A DNA stretch of 64,000 bases from Rhodospirillaceae bacterium (GTDB lineage Bacteria; Pseudomonadota; Alphaproteobacteria; SHVP01), in contig PBKD01000015.1 in the NCBI GenBank assembly GCA_002722055.1, positions 92,120 to 156,119 on the forward strand. The letters run 5' to 3'. A program made the translations under genes and the position numbers. Positions 52,887 through 61,458 of this stretch are shown here, piece by piece. The notes under the pieces are model-generated. The model made no database searches. It saw only the letters and a list, made by a program, of their open reading frames with translations, and was not told the DNA's origin. Positions within the stretch are counted from its first letter, which is position 1. Each line of letters begins with the position of its first letter.

Positions 52887-55800
52887 GCGGATGCGGATGT
52901 GCGTAGCCCCTTTGGAGACTACGATAACGGAGAGAGCGACATTGTTCACACCTATCCAAATGAAGACTTGTACACTAATTTTGACCCATCTTTGTTGAAG
53001 GCAAGTGGTGATATACCGTATAAACACTACGAGCCTTCTCCAGATAAAATTCCATCGTGTGACTCATGGATTGGAATGTTTCCCGACGAGCTTGAAGAGC
53101 ACGAGTTGGTTCCGGTCCGCGCAATGGCTTTTAATATACCCGCAGAAATGTTTGCTCAGGGCGCAAACACTTACCGCGATTTGATTGAATGGGGCAATGC
53201 CCCCACGCGTAGCAAGGCGTTGGCAAGCCTACTGGGGATTCTTTTTCAAGGCCATTATCAAGGCATACCATCTGGCAACCACGAAGAGATTCACCAGGAG
53301 CGTGGCGGCGCACCTGAAGATGACAATGGCAACAACGACAATGACGAGACTGCGAAGGAAAAGGGCAAGTCCATCAAAGAGGTGTATAGATACATGTCGT
53401 TGCTCAGAGGCCAACCCGGAGAACCTTCCAAAATCCAACCAATGTTCCAAGTGGGCAGTGAAGAGCTTATGTGCAAGGACCACAAGACGGTGGTTGCAAT
53501 CCGCGTTTGGATTTTTGTGTATGACGAAGACCATTCCCATTCTCATCTGGTGAGCACGGTGATGCGCAACACGAATGCATTGCAAAAGGCTTCTATGGCA
53601 AGTGCACAGCAACCCAGTCGTCGCAAGACATCCGAGACGACGGAAGTTGCACGCCAAGAAAAGGGTGGGATCAACGTGATGCGTCTTGACGATAGTTTTG
53701 AAAGTACAACTGGGTTTCAATACATGCGAATCACCGATGAAGACCGGCTATTGTTTTGGCTCAGAGTACACGGTGGCGGCACGGACAAGACCAGCAACGC
53801 CAACGCTCGATCCTTTGTGCCAAACATAAACGAGCACGTGTCGGGGCAACCGGGCATGCGGCGTCTGACCGGTGATGTGCGAGGCGGACATGGCGGCATA
53901 CACCCACTGGCACCCGAATTTGTTTTCAATGCAAAGCGAGCGGATGCACTTGCCTATGGATTGATACATCGCGACGGCCAGCCAATTGAGGTGTGTGACG
54001 AGCAATTGGATCCCAACACATACTTTCGAATGGGAAGCACTTCGTTTTCGTTGCCTAAGCTGAACACGCCGGTCGGTCACACAGCGTTCTTTTTGGCGGT
54101 CAAAAGTGGCGCTCGTGAAACCATACTCAACATGCGACTGCCACGCGCATTTACTGGCAACGTTGTGCCTGGTGACACTATCACGCGCATGTATCGCGAG
54201 ATTAGGTTGCTCGACAAGGCCAACGACGATCTGCGTGCATCACACTCGGACGTGTCCGTGAGCCGCAACACTCATAACAATGATATCGAAAACGCGCTCA
54301 AACGCGACGTGGAAGAAACGTGGTCGGAATCGTACAATGTGACAATCCAAGATCGCATGGCACTGCAAAACATGCTCGAGGGCAACGACGAAATTGTGCG
54401 CGAGCAAGAATCGCGCGCTCGCGCCGATGCGTACACGCACGATACGCTCGCTGCGTTGGCCGCACAGACTGGCATCGTCGGCTCTTCGATAGATCGTAAA
54501 AACGACGGCAAGTGCATCATACGAATTGAAAAGCCCACCGACGTCAAAAGAAGGGGTATTCAGCGCATATATTCTAACGTGCTGGAACGTTGGCTGAACC
54601 ATAAGCGCCAAAAGAAGGACGAGGACGATGCAGAGGTCCAGAAGCGATACCACACGGGCAAGCGCGAATTGACCGAATATTATCTTCGTTTGCTCGAGGG
54701 CTGCTTTGCATCAGCGCGCGACAAAAGCAAGCTGCCCCCTGGGTGGGTGGCGATGTACCAGCAGCTGTGCACGGGCGTACAAGAGAACGGCGGCAGCGCC
54801 AACATTGGATTTAATGAAAACCGGCAACTGTCGGCTCTCGACCTGACCACATTTGGCGAGCTGCAGAATTGGCTTGGTAACTTTTGGATGCACGACTGCA
54901 AAATACAGGGTCGCGATCGGCGCATTATGGACGAAATGTACATGACTATGTTTGAAACGTACACCGATTTGACCTACGTGCTAATCATTGCTTCCATGAA
55001 GGGCAAGGGCAAGTCGGTGCGGACCGAGCGTCTGGCGGCGGTCATGCCACCAGGCTGGTGTGCGTTCAATTCCGAAAGTTCGGCGAAGGCTGGTATGAAT
55101 GGCAACATGTCACCCTCCAACGGCAAGTGCGTCATATACGACGAAATGCCACAAGACTTGAAAGGACACGATTCGGGCCCACGCATTGAATACTGGAAGA
55201 CGATGGTGACGACACGTTCGTTCAGCATTGAGCGCACCATCAACATCAAAAGTCAAGACGGCACCGATGCACACACCACCTTTTCAATAGAAACTGACCA
55301 TCACGAATCGTTTATCATTGTTTGCAACAAGGGCCAGACCTTCACGGACGGACCAGAAGAGCCGACCGAGGGAAAGAAGGCCATGGTCAATCGCACCATC
55401 TGTCTGCAAGCACGGTCCGAAGCCGATCGCGACTCCCCAGACGGCGAGTTCAGAGCGCACATCGACAACGGACACGGCCGGAAAAACGTAGCCACGTTTC
55501 GGCTGTTCACGGCACTGTGTGGGTTTATTCGGCTTGCAATCAAGGGTGTGAGCTGGTTGCAACCCGACCTTTCCTATGCGGAAGCAATATTCAGGCATGG
55601 CGATGAAATGTTACAAAAGGAATACGGCATGCCCGTTCCCGAACCGCGGCGTTTGGCCAAGCGAGTGCAAAATTTGGTTACTTTGTGTGTGCTCGAGGCG
55701 GTCGCCAAGGTGTACTTCTTTAAGCAAACAGCGGTATTCTTTCCCGCGGGAAACCCGATTCGCTTGTCCAACGGCCAGCTGGTTGGCAAGCCGTTCGAAA

Positions 55801-58139
55801 TTGGACACTTGTGGGACGTGTTGCGCACCATGCACCCCACACGCGAAATGATTTTGTCTGCCTGGTCGGCTTCTTTGGAGTACTCGATTGGGACGTCGTC
55901 ACATGGACTTCATCTGATGTCCGCACTCGCCGAAAAGGTCGGATTCATATGTGGCAATCCGGCGACCGCATTTATGGCAATGCCGCCCAGAAAAGATGAC
56001 ATGCTCAAAAAAGACGGCGATGGTAATTTTCTGATTGCAGGCGATGATTCGGATTGGGCAATTGCGATGCGCGAAGCTGGCCATGCCGATCGCCTGCTTT
56101 CTACAAAGAAAGTACATTCGAGCGCAACCGAGCAGAATGAGATTCTAGGCGGCTGTGTCAAAACCATTGCCGAACGTCAGAGGGAGTTAGATACCACGCG
56201 TGTTATTCGGCAGCAGTTTCGGCAGCAGCAGAAACGCGAGGTTGTGGGGGATACTCCATTGCAGGCGATCACCGAAGCGCTTGGCGCGTCCGAGGCGAAA
56301 AAGTATACCGACGCACTCTTCCCCACTGCAATGGAAGCGAGTCTATATTACGACAGCCAAGCCCTTTATAAATGGGCCACCGGACACTCGGCCGCTTGTC
56401 GCATCGGGCACGGCACGGGCGGCGGGAACTCACGCGATGGAAGTATCACTTTGGGCTCGTCGTCCGAAATGCTGTCAAACGACGATCAAGTTATCAAGTA
56501 CCTTGATTTGGAAGCGGACAATGGGAACAACTCCAGATCGTCAACTGCAAGAATGGCCAAAAAATACGACTTTGCGTGGCTCGTCCTCCCGGGCACTCGG
56601 CCGCACAACACCGCGCCCTTAAGGTGGAAGGAAGTGGCCAAGATAATAGAACACGCGCCGTCGTGCCAATTGTTTGACATGCACCTTGATGGTATTGCGG
56701 ACGGTTTGCTGACTTTGGCATCGGAAGAAAACATGCGCACGCTGGCTCTCATGCCTCGTCTGGCGCCTCTGCACGTGCCCACCCAAGCCTTTGTGACGAG
56801 CGATAACAACACGGCCTTGTATGCAGTGGAAGACAGCACGCAGCACGACGCAGTCGCAATACGTGGCGTGGGCGGAATTGCAGCACACGAACGCGTCACG
56901 GGAAGTCCCATAACGCGAATGACGGATGGGCAACGCAACGACCCAATCCACAAGACGTTTGACATGTTGATTGGGCGTGCCCGACTTCCCGCGTTGACCC
57001 CCCACGTGTCTACTAAAACGAGCTATGAGCCTCCGTTAAGGCGACATCAAGGTGGCGTTGTGGTGAGCTCCGTCGCATTGTTTGAACACGTGGCTTTGGT
57101 CGTAGGCGCATCGCTTGCATGCTCCACGATACCGGGCATGCACAACCAGCACGAACACTTTGTTAATGGGAACAGGCCACCAGACGCATTTTCGGCTTCC
57201 CCGAGCCGACCACCGCTGGAAGGGGAGAATGACAAATCTTTCGTCACCAAATTGCCATATTCGTACGACCTTGTGCACATTAGCTGGACGCGCGACCTGC
57301 AACGGCGCTTCTATAACACTAAAACGGCAGAAGCGTTAAACGCGTTCAACACGAACAAGTCCGATGAGAACGCGAGTCGGGGCGAGTGGAAGCAATGGCT
57401 CAGACTCGCCGACTTACCGCAAATGACCATACGATATCCTGCATACGCCTCTGTGACGGGTGGCAGTTACAAGACGTTGCTTTCGTTGAACATCGCAAAC
57501 GAGCGACCGCCAGACGTGCCGGATAGCAATATTGCGACGGCAAACGGCCAAAACGCCACATTGGACGCGACAGCGCTGTTGCAGGAAGTTTCTATGAACA
57601 TTGGACGGCCTGCCACCGACGACGACGTCCACAACTACCGTCGCGCCCAGATGGGTCGCTCGTACCTGTATGACGTGGATGGTGACGTGTACGACTTTGC
57701 TACATTCGAACATCACATGTACGCCTCCTTAGCTGCGCGTGGAAACATAAGCACGACGGGCGACCAAGCACTGTCTTTGTTAATGGATTGCGAAACAATG
57801 TTGTGTGTTCGTAATATTGAACGATCCATGGTGCACAATGGCGAGAGCAAAATGAACTTGTCACCGCCTCAGTATTACGCGCTTGGAAACGCCGAAAAGC
57901 AAGCGGAACTGCAAAGGGTGCTTCAAGAACGAGCCATGGAACGCATGAGACGTTCCGAATCGCATGCAAACCAACGAGGTGAGCAAAGTGCCACCCCAGC
58001 AAAGCGCACGCGGACGGATTACGAAGATGCATTGCGTGAGAAAGCGCGCTTGGTTGATGCGGTGAGTAGGCACATGATGGATCTCGCCGATGTGTCCGGT
58101 GGCGAGGAGGGTGGCGGCGCAGGCGCAAGCCTGGTGTGA
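52887..58139 (+). CDS. Large virus-like protein with an SF3/D5-like P-loop ATPase core (probable replicative helicase), 5' end obscured by the junction
   Basis: A 1750-residue stretch in frame with the bacterial FecR gene, but unrelated to it. A P-loop motif S-M-K-G-K-G-K-S is at 54993-55016 (residues ~703-710 of this part), with Ser in place of the usual first Gly/Ala. Walker B C-V-I-Y-D-E is at 55128-55145, and F-I-I-V-C-N-K-G-Q-T resembles an SF3 sensor/motif C. The order and spacing suggest a divergent D5/SF3 replicative helicase; the long flanks (a possible primase region upstream) match nothing I know. A C-terminal basic P-A-K-R-T-R-T-D is nuclear-signal-like. AATAAA at 58279 might be a polyadenylation signal. 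Real start unknown. Confidence 0.6.
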   Translation, partial: ADADVRSPFGDYDNGESDIVHTYPNEDLYTNFDPSLLKASGDIPYKHYEPSPDKIPSCDSWIGMFPDELEEHELVPVRAMAFNIPAEMFAQGANTYRDLIEWGNAPTRSKALASLLGILFQGHYQGIPSGNHEEIHQERGGAPEDDNGNNDNDETAKEKGKSIKEVYRYMSLLRGQPGEPSKIQPMFQVGSEELMCKDHKTVVAIRVWIFVYDEDHSHSHLVSTVMRNTNALQKASMASAQQPSRRKTSETTEVARQEKGGINVMRLDDSFESTTGFQYMRITDEDRLLFWLRVHGGGTDKTSNANARSFVPNINEHVSGQPGMRRLTGDVRGGHGGIHPLAPEFVFNAKRADALAYGLIHRDGQPIEVCDEQLDPNTYFRMGSTSFSLPKLNTPVGHTAFFLAVKSGARETILNMRLPRAFTGNVVPGDTITRMYREIRLLDKANDDLRASHSDVSVSRNTHNNDIENALKRDVEETWSESYNVTIQDRMALQNMLEGNDEIVREQESRARADAYTHDTLAALAAQTGIVGSSIDRKNDGKCIIRIEKPTDVKRRGIQRIYSNVLERWLNHKRQKKDEDDAEVQKRYHTGKRELTEYYLRLLEGCFASARDKSKLPPGWVAMYQQLCTGVQENGGSANIGFNENRQLSALDLTTFGELQNWLGNFWMHDCKIQGRDRRIMDEMYMTMFETYTDLTYVLIIASMKGKGKSVRTERLAAVMPPGWCAFNSESSAKAGMNGNMSPSNGKCVIYDEMPQDLKGHDSGPRIEYWKTMVTTRSFSIERTINIKSQDGTDAHTTFSIETDHHESFIIVCNKGQTFTDGPEEPTEGKKAMVNRTICLQARSEADRDSPDGEFRAHIDNGHGRKNVATFRLFTALCGFIRLAIKGVSWLQPDLSYAEAIFRHGDEMLQKEYGMPVPEPRRLAKRVQNLVTLCVLEAVAKVYFFKQTAVFFPAGNPIRLSNGQLVGKPFEIGHLWDVLRTMHPTREMILSAWSASLEYSIGTSSHGLHLMSALAEKVGFICGNPATAFMAMPPRKDDMLKKDGDGNFLIAGDDSDWAIAMREAGHADRLLSTKKVHSSATEQNEILGGCVKTIAERQRELDTTRVIRQQFRQQQKREVVGDTPLQAITEALGASEAKKYTDALFPTAMEASLYYDSQALYKWATGHSAACRIGHGTGGGNSRDGSITLGSSSEMLSNDDQVIKYLDLEADNGNNSRSSTARMAKKYDFAWLVLPGTRPHNTAPLRWKEVAKIIEHAPSCQLFDMHLDGIADGLLTLASEENMRTLALMPRLAPLHVPTQAFVTSDNNTALYAVEDSTQHDAVAIRGVGGIAAHERVTGSPITRMTDGQRNDPIHKTFDMLIGRARLPALTPHVSTKTSYEPPLRRHQGGVVVSSVALFEHVALVVGASLACSTIPGMHNQHEHFVNGNRPPDAFSASPSRPPLEGENDKSFVTKLPYSYDLVHISWTRDLQRRFYNTKTAEALNAFNTNKSDENASRGEWKQWLRLADLPQMTIRYPAYASVTGGSYKTLLSLNIANERPPDVPDSNIATANGQNATLDATALLQEVSMNIGRPATDDDVHNYRRAQMGRSYLYDVDGDVYDFATFEHHMYASLAARGNISTTGDQALSLLMDCETMLCVRNIERSMVHNGESKMNLSPPQYYALGNAEKQAELQRVLQERAMERMRRSESHANQRGEQSATPAKRTRTDYEDALREKARLVDAVSRHMMDLADVSGGEEGGGAGASLV

Positions 58140-58320
58140 GACTGTTGCTAGCCACACATTGTCATTTATTTGGAAATGGTGCGCACAAGAACATATTCCC
58201 ACTGTACAGTGTACTAAGTAGATGTAATTGGATAGACGGGTGCGCCAATGTGATGGACGGCTGGCAAGTATATGCGCTAATAAACGTACTAGGATGTCTG
58301 GTACGTGATTACTATGTAAG
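58140..58320. other. Non-coding spacer of the virus-like region
   Basis: A 181-bp spacer after the large helicase-like gene. I see no strong repeat, tRNA or terminator. It has an AATAAA at 58279-58284 and an AT-rich stretch near the end that might hold the promoter for the next ORF. Confidence 0.4.
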
Positions 58321-58623
58321 ATGACGGATTCAAACGCAATTAATTGCTATATCCTATGTAACAACCAAATGTTTTGGAATTCGTACGCATTGCTAGATCC
58401 GTGCACGTCGACGACTGTGATTCACCGCAACACGCGCAAGCGCTTCAATTTGTACGCGCTCATGAAGCACAACAAAGCCACCACAATTGACTGGTGTGCG
58501 CAAGAGCTACTCCGATGCGCCGCCCGCACAGCGCCCAAGCTGTGTGCAGCGTACGAAACTCCGGACACGCTATTCATGTTACTTGAGCGTGTGGCACAGC
58601 ACGACAAAATTCTCGTCGACTAA
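58321..58623 (+). CDS. Small hypothetical protein of the virus-like region
   Basis: A 100-residue ORF I do not recognise. It is Cys-rich for its size (seven Cys, no clear zinc-finger spacing), with a mixed charge pattern and probable helices near the C terminus (D-T-L-F-M-L-L-E-R-V). It fits the compact same-strand layout between two large genes. Support is only its length and position; competing frames in the same interval are shorter. Confidence 0.5.
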   Translation: MTDSNAINCYILCNNQMFWNSYALLDPCTSTTVIHRNTRKRFNLYALMKHNKATTIDWCAQELLRCAARTAPKLCAAYETPDTLFMLLERVAQHDKILVD

Positions 58624-58869
58624 ACGCAACCACTCGCACGCCCATGAATTTCGTTACGGATGCGCGACCATCTGTTTGGCGACGGGCAGATTTTTGCATT
58701 TAGTGTAGGTGAGCCGACACGCGCAGCACTTGTCATGTATGCACGTTACGTAATTGTATATTCGTTGTCGTTGCGTCATTCCACGACGCAAGTTGCAGGT
58801 TTCGCGTGTCCGCGCTTTGTTTCTGCCTAACAACTGCTATCTCAAATTACACGCTTTTCACTCCACACG
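58624..58869. promoter_or_regulatory. Intergenic region upstream of the 670-codon gene
   Basis: A 246-bp spacer with no ORF longer than about 20 codons on the coding strand. It contains A/T-rich TATA-like TTGTATATTCG near 58755 and a pyrimidine-rich stretch just before the ATG at 58870. This is a plausible promoter region; no motif is conclusive. Confidence 0.35.
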
Positions 58870-60882
58870 ATGTCGACGACAAACACTCGCAAGAAAGAGC
58901 CATCGGACAAGGCGCTCGTGTCGACGAGCAAACGTCCTAAGACTGATACCACGACACCCACTGATCCATTTGCCGACGAATCTTCCGACGACGACTCCGA
59001 CCACGACGGCGGCTCTAAACTTGCACCCATCGACAAAGCCAAACGAGCAAAAGAGGCATTCCTGGCAAGTTGCAACGCCGCACGAGAACGCGCCAAAGAC
59101 AAGAATCATAAAACTCAAGTTGTTCGTTCTGGAAGCGACCATCCACACATTGCTGTGAACGGCATTATTATCAACAAACAAACCAAAACAAACCCAAACA
59201 AAACTCAGAGGGTTGAATATACAATTTGGGTGACCGAAGTCAAAAACACCTCGGGTGCATTGGATGCAATCGACACGGGAGTTGCAGGATTTGTCTATCT
59301 TCTTCCAACCAAAAAATATAAAAAGGAAATTGGTGACAACACAGCAACCGAATCCAAAGACAACACGAAGTCAGTGTACAAGCCCCGTGAGCTGAAGCTC
59401 ATCGATGTCCATCACAAAGCCATACTCGTTGGCACATCCCTTAGATTGAGCATGTTCAAACATCCGACCCAACAATCGTCAAACAAGGGCAATGAGAATG
59501 TTGAAGTTGGAATGTTGGTTGCTATACACGGCATGGTTGCATCACTTGACGATAACAATACCCAAGTATGGCTCAACACTAACGCAATTGTTCCAATTGG
59601 AGCAGGACACGCCTCCGATGCAAACGTGACGAGCCCCTTGTTTGATGCATTGACCACTTCCAACCAACGCGAATTGGCTGCAATGTTGTGGAGCCAAACA
59701 ATGGCTGGGTTCTTCGACTATCCCGAAACGGAACTTACCAACGAACACCAAGAACGTGCCACCGAAAAATTCCGATCGCGTTGGGAAGCTTTGAAACAGG
59801 GTGCGGCAAATGCATGCATTGTGCGTGCCAACGAACTCGCTCAACAAGTTACGGACGAAAACGGAACCACGGCAACACACAATGCTATTCTCCGCAACCA
59901 CGCCGAGCGACTAACTGCCGAATCGTCGTCCTCATACGCATTCAACATGCCATTGTTTTCTCCGTGCATTCTTCCAAGTGCCGAATACCCACTGTACAAA
60001 GCTATATTGGTGCACAAGCCTTGCAGTCCGTCGCTTCTCGTACACGAAGATGTGCTGGATCTATATGACGGGGGGCAGAACGCACCCGAAACATTTGTTG
60101 CTCCTCAAGTGCTCGAGCCTCCGACGATTGAAGGCATGCTCGTCAGCTTTGTGCTGCACCTCACATTTGTGGCCAGCAAAACGGATGCGATTAGTGCAAT
60201 CAGAGATTCTTCGGCGTGTGTCAACGCCGAACCGTTCATTCGCACCACCAAAGCAGCTGTCGGCTTGAAGACGAGCCTCCGCACCATGGCCACCGTCGCT
60301 GGAATTGTGTTCAAAGACAAAATGGCCGGGTTTGCTAAAGATATGCTGATGTATGGACACTGGATTTCCATTGCGGGGGTGGTACCTCGTAAATCAATAG
60401 AGGATCACCTCAACACGAACTTCCCCGATGTGCTCATGTGGGACATGCCCAAAACGCTCAGTCGAATGTGCATTTTGGTATCAAAAGATTGGGTCAAACA
60501 GTCGCTGGCGGAGGGCAACAGCCAATACGGCTACGAAAAGAATGCAACTGTAGACGTACTGAAGAAGTCGAACGCCGAAGATGCAGAAGACTTGACCCAC
60601 GAGGTGAGTCTTGGTGAGAAGGGATACCAAGAAATCACCGGCTCGTTCTTCAAATTTGATAGTGCGCGGACGCCACCTGGCAAGCCCAACAAAGAGTATC
60701 GGGTGTGGTGGCCGGAAGTAATTCAGAGCATCAGTGACAACCCAGAGCTGGTCTCCGACGCTTCCGCCGGCGAAAATGCAGTCAAACGCGCATACGAAGA
60801 TGCCCGTAAGCAGGTGGAGTCGCTCACCATGGTCGAATTTCTTGTGAACAAGTGCGCAATCTACGCAATTGCAACCGAGTAA
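58870..60882 (+). CDS. 670-residue protein with acidic tail and nuclear-signal-like motif (virus-like region)
   Basis: An unrecognised protein. Residues ~1-55 are disordered, with S-K-R-P-K-T-D (nuclear-signal-like) and an acidic run D-E-S-S-D-D-D-S-D-H-D. The central part has beta-rich patches (Y-T-I-W-V-T-E-V and G-M-L-V-A-I-H-G-M-V-A-S) that could be an OB-type fold; this is speculative. Helical C-terminal segments follow. Adjacent to a helicase-like gene, a single-stranded-DNA-binding or replication/packaging role is possible but unsupported by motif. There is no Shine-Dalgarno site. It is followed by a GGAGAGT repeat. Confidence 0.65.
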   Translation: MSTTNTRKKEPSDKALVSTSKRPKTDTTTPTDPFADESSDDDSDHDGGSKLAPIDKAKRAKEAFLASCNAARERAKDKNHKTQVVRSGSDHPHIAVNGIIINKQTKTNPNKTQRVEYTIWVTEVKNTSGALDAIDTGVAGFVYLLPTKKYKKEIGDNTATESKDNTKSVYKPRELKLIDVHHKAILVGTSLRLSMFKHPTQQSSNKGNENVEVGMLVAIHGMVASLDDNNTQVWLNTNAIVPIGAGHASDANVTSPLFDALTTSNQRELAAMLWSQTMAGFFDYPETELTNEHQERATEKFRSRWEALKQGAANACIVRANELAQQVTDENGTTATHNAILRNHAERLTAESSSSYAFNMPLFSPCILPSAEYPLYKAILVHKPCSPSLLVHEDVLDLYDGGQNAPETFVAPQVLEPPTIEGMLVSFVLHLTFVASKTDAISAIRDSSACVNAEPFIRTTKAAVGLKTSLRTMATVAGIVFKDKMAGFAKDMLMYGHWISIAGVVPRKSIEDHLNTNFPDVLMWDMPKTLSRMCILVSKDWVKQSLAEGNSQYGYEKNATVDVLKKSNAEDAEDLTHEVSLGEKGYQEITGSFFKFDSARTPPGKPNKEYRVWWPEVIQSISDNPELVSDASAGENAVKRAYEDARKQVESLTMVEFLVNKCAIYAIATE

Positions 60883-60917
60883 TCTGCCGGAACTGAGAAG
60901 AGGGAAGAGAGGATAGA

Positions 60918-60945
60918 GGAGAGTGGAGAGTGGAGAGTGGAGAGT
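60918..60945. repeat. Four tandem copies of GGAGAGT
   Basis: Four perfect 7-bp units in the spacer between the 670-codon gene (stop at 60882) and the thioredoxin-like gene (61060), preceded by an imperfect purine-rich GGAAGAGAGGATAG stretch. The coding strand is nearly all purine for about 50 bp. Confidence 0.9.
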
Positions 60946-61059
60946 GGAAGACAAACACTCGAAGTATGCAGCATACATGTGTACCCGTGTATTGTCTCAA
61001 GTACTAAGCCGTCGCTAACAGGGTCCCAGAAGCGCGCGCGGATACGCAGCGGTCTTGCC

Positions 61060-61440
61060 ATGGACGACTGCAAAGATGAGCCAACGCCATTGGCAGACGT
61101 CGACGAATACCAGGCGCTGCTCTCGAGCCATGCCGCGGGTGTGAGCATCCCTGTTGTAATCCAATTTGGTTCGGAGGCGTGTCCACGATGCCCCGCATTT
61201 AAACAATGTGTATCTACACTTAAGAAAAGCTACAATTTCAAATGGTACTACGTGGACGCGCACAGTTCGGATCTGCCCGAGCACCTGCAAATCACGATGT
61301 TGCCTGCCGCCGTCCTGTTGTCTGCACTGAACAGTACAAATACCCACGTGGTCTGTTTGAACAACGCGTCCACATCGCAACTGACCGAAGCCGTGCAGAC
61401 GCACTGCATGCCCATACTGAAGCTCGACGATGACTTCTGA
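61060..61440 (+). CDS. Thioredoxin-fold protein with CPRC motif
   Basis: A 126-residue thioredoxin-like protein. I start at the ATG at 61060, in a Kozak-like GCCATGG context; the frame extends upstream to 60937, but that part looks unstructured. The redox motif is A-C-P-R-C-P-A-F, after the beta-strand P-V-V-I-Q-F-G-S, and the later T-M-L-P-A-A-V-L matches the cis-Pro segment of thioredoxins. It probably performs disulfide exchange, such as virion or virus-factory protein folding; cell compartment unclear. It lies beside the PAQR gene on the opposite strand. Confidence 0.75.
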   Translation: MDDCKDEPTPLADVDEYQALLSSHAAGVSIPVVIQFGSEACPRCPAFKQCVSTLKKSYNFKWYYVDAHSSDLPEHLQITMLPAAVLLSALNSTNTHVVCLNNASTSQLTEAVQTHCMPILKLDDDF

Positions 61441-61458
61441 TGGCGTTGTGTTGTGTTG

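Noticed and set aside
52657..53027. Arg/Lys-rich, Phe/Leu-rich and Leu/Pro-rich ORFs across the poly-Glu tract on both strands
   Set aside because: They are other-frame readings of GAA/GAG repeats and have no independent coding support.
51765..58139. A single natural 2124-residue FecR-helicase fusion protein
   Set aside because: Composition, codon use and gene content all change at the poly-Glu tract, and no functional logic joins a secreted adhesin start to a viral-type ATPase. I treat it as two partial genes.
53131..58202. Many 60-160-codon ORFs antisense or out of frame within the large virus-like gene
   Set aside because: GC-richer DNA has fewer chance stops. None shows a recognisable motif, and the long sense frame explains the interval.
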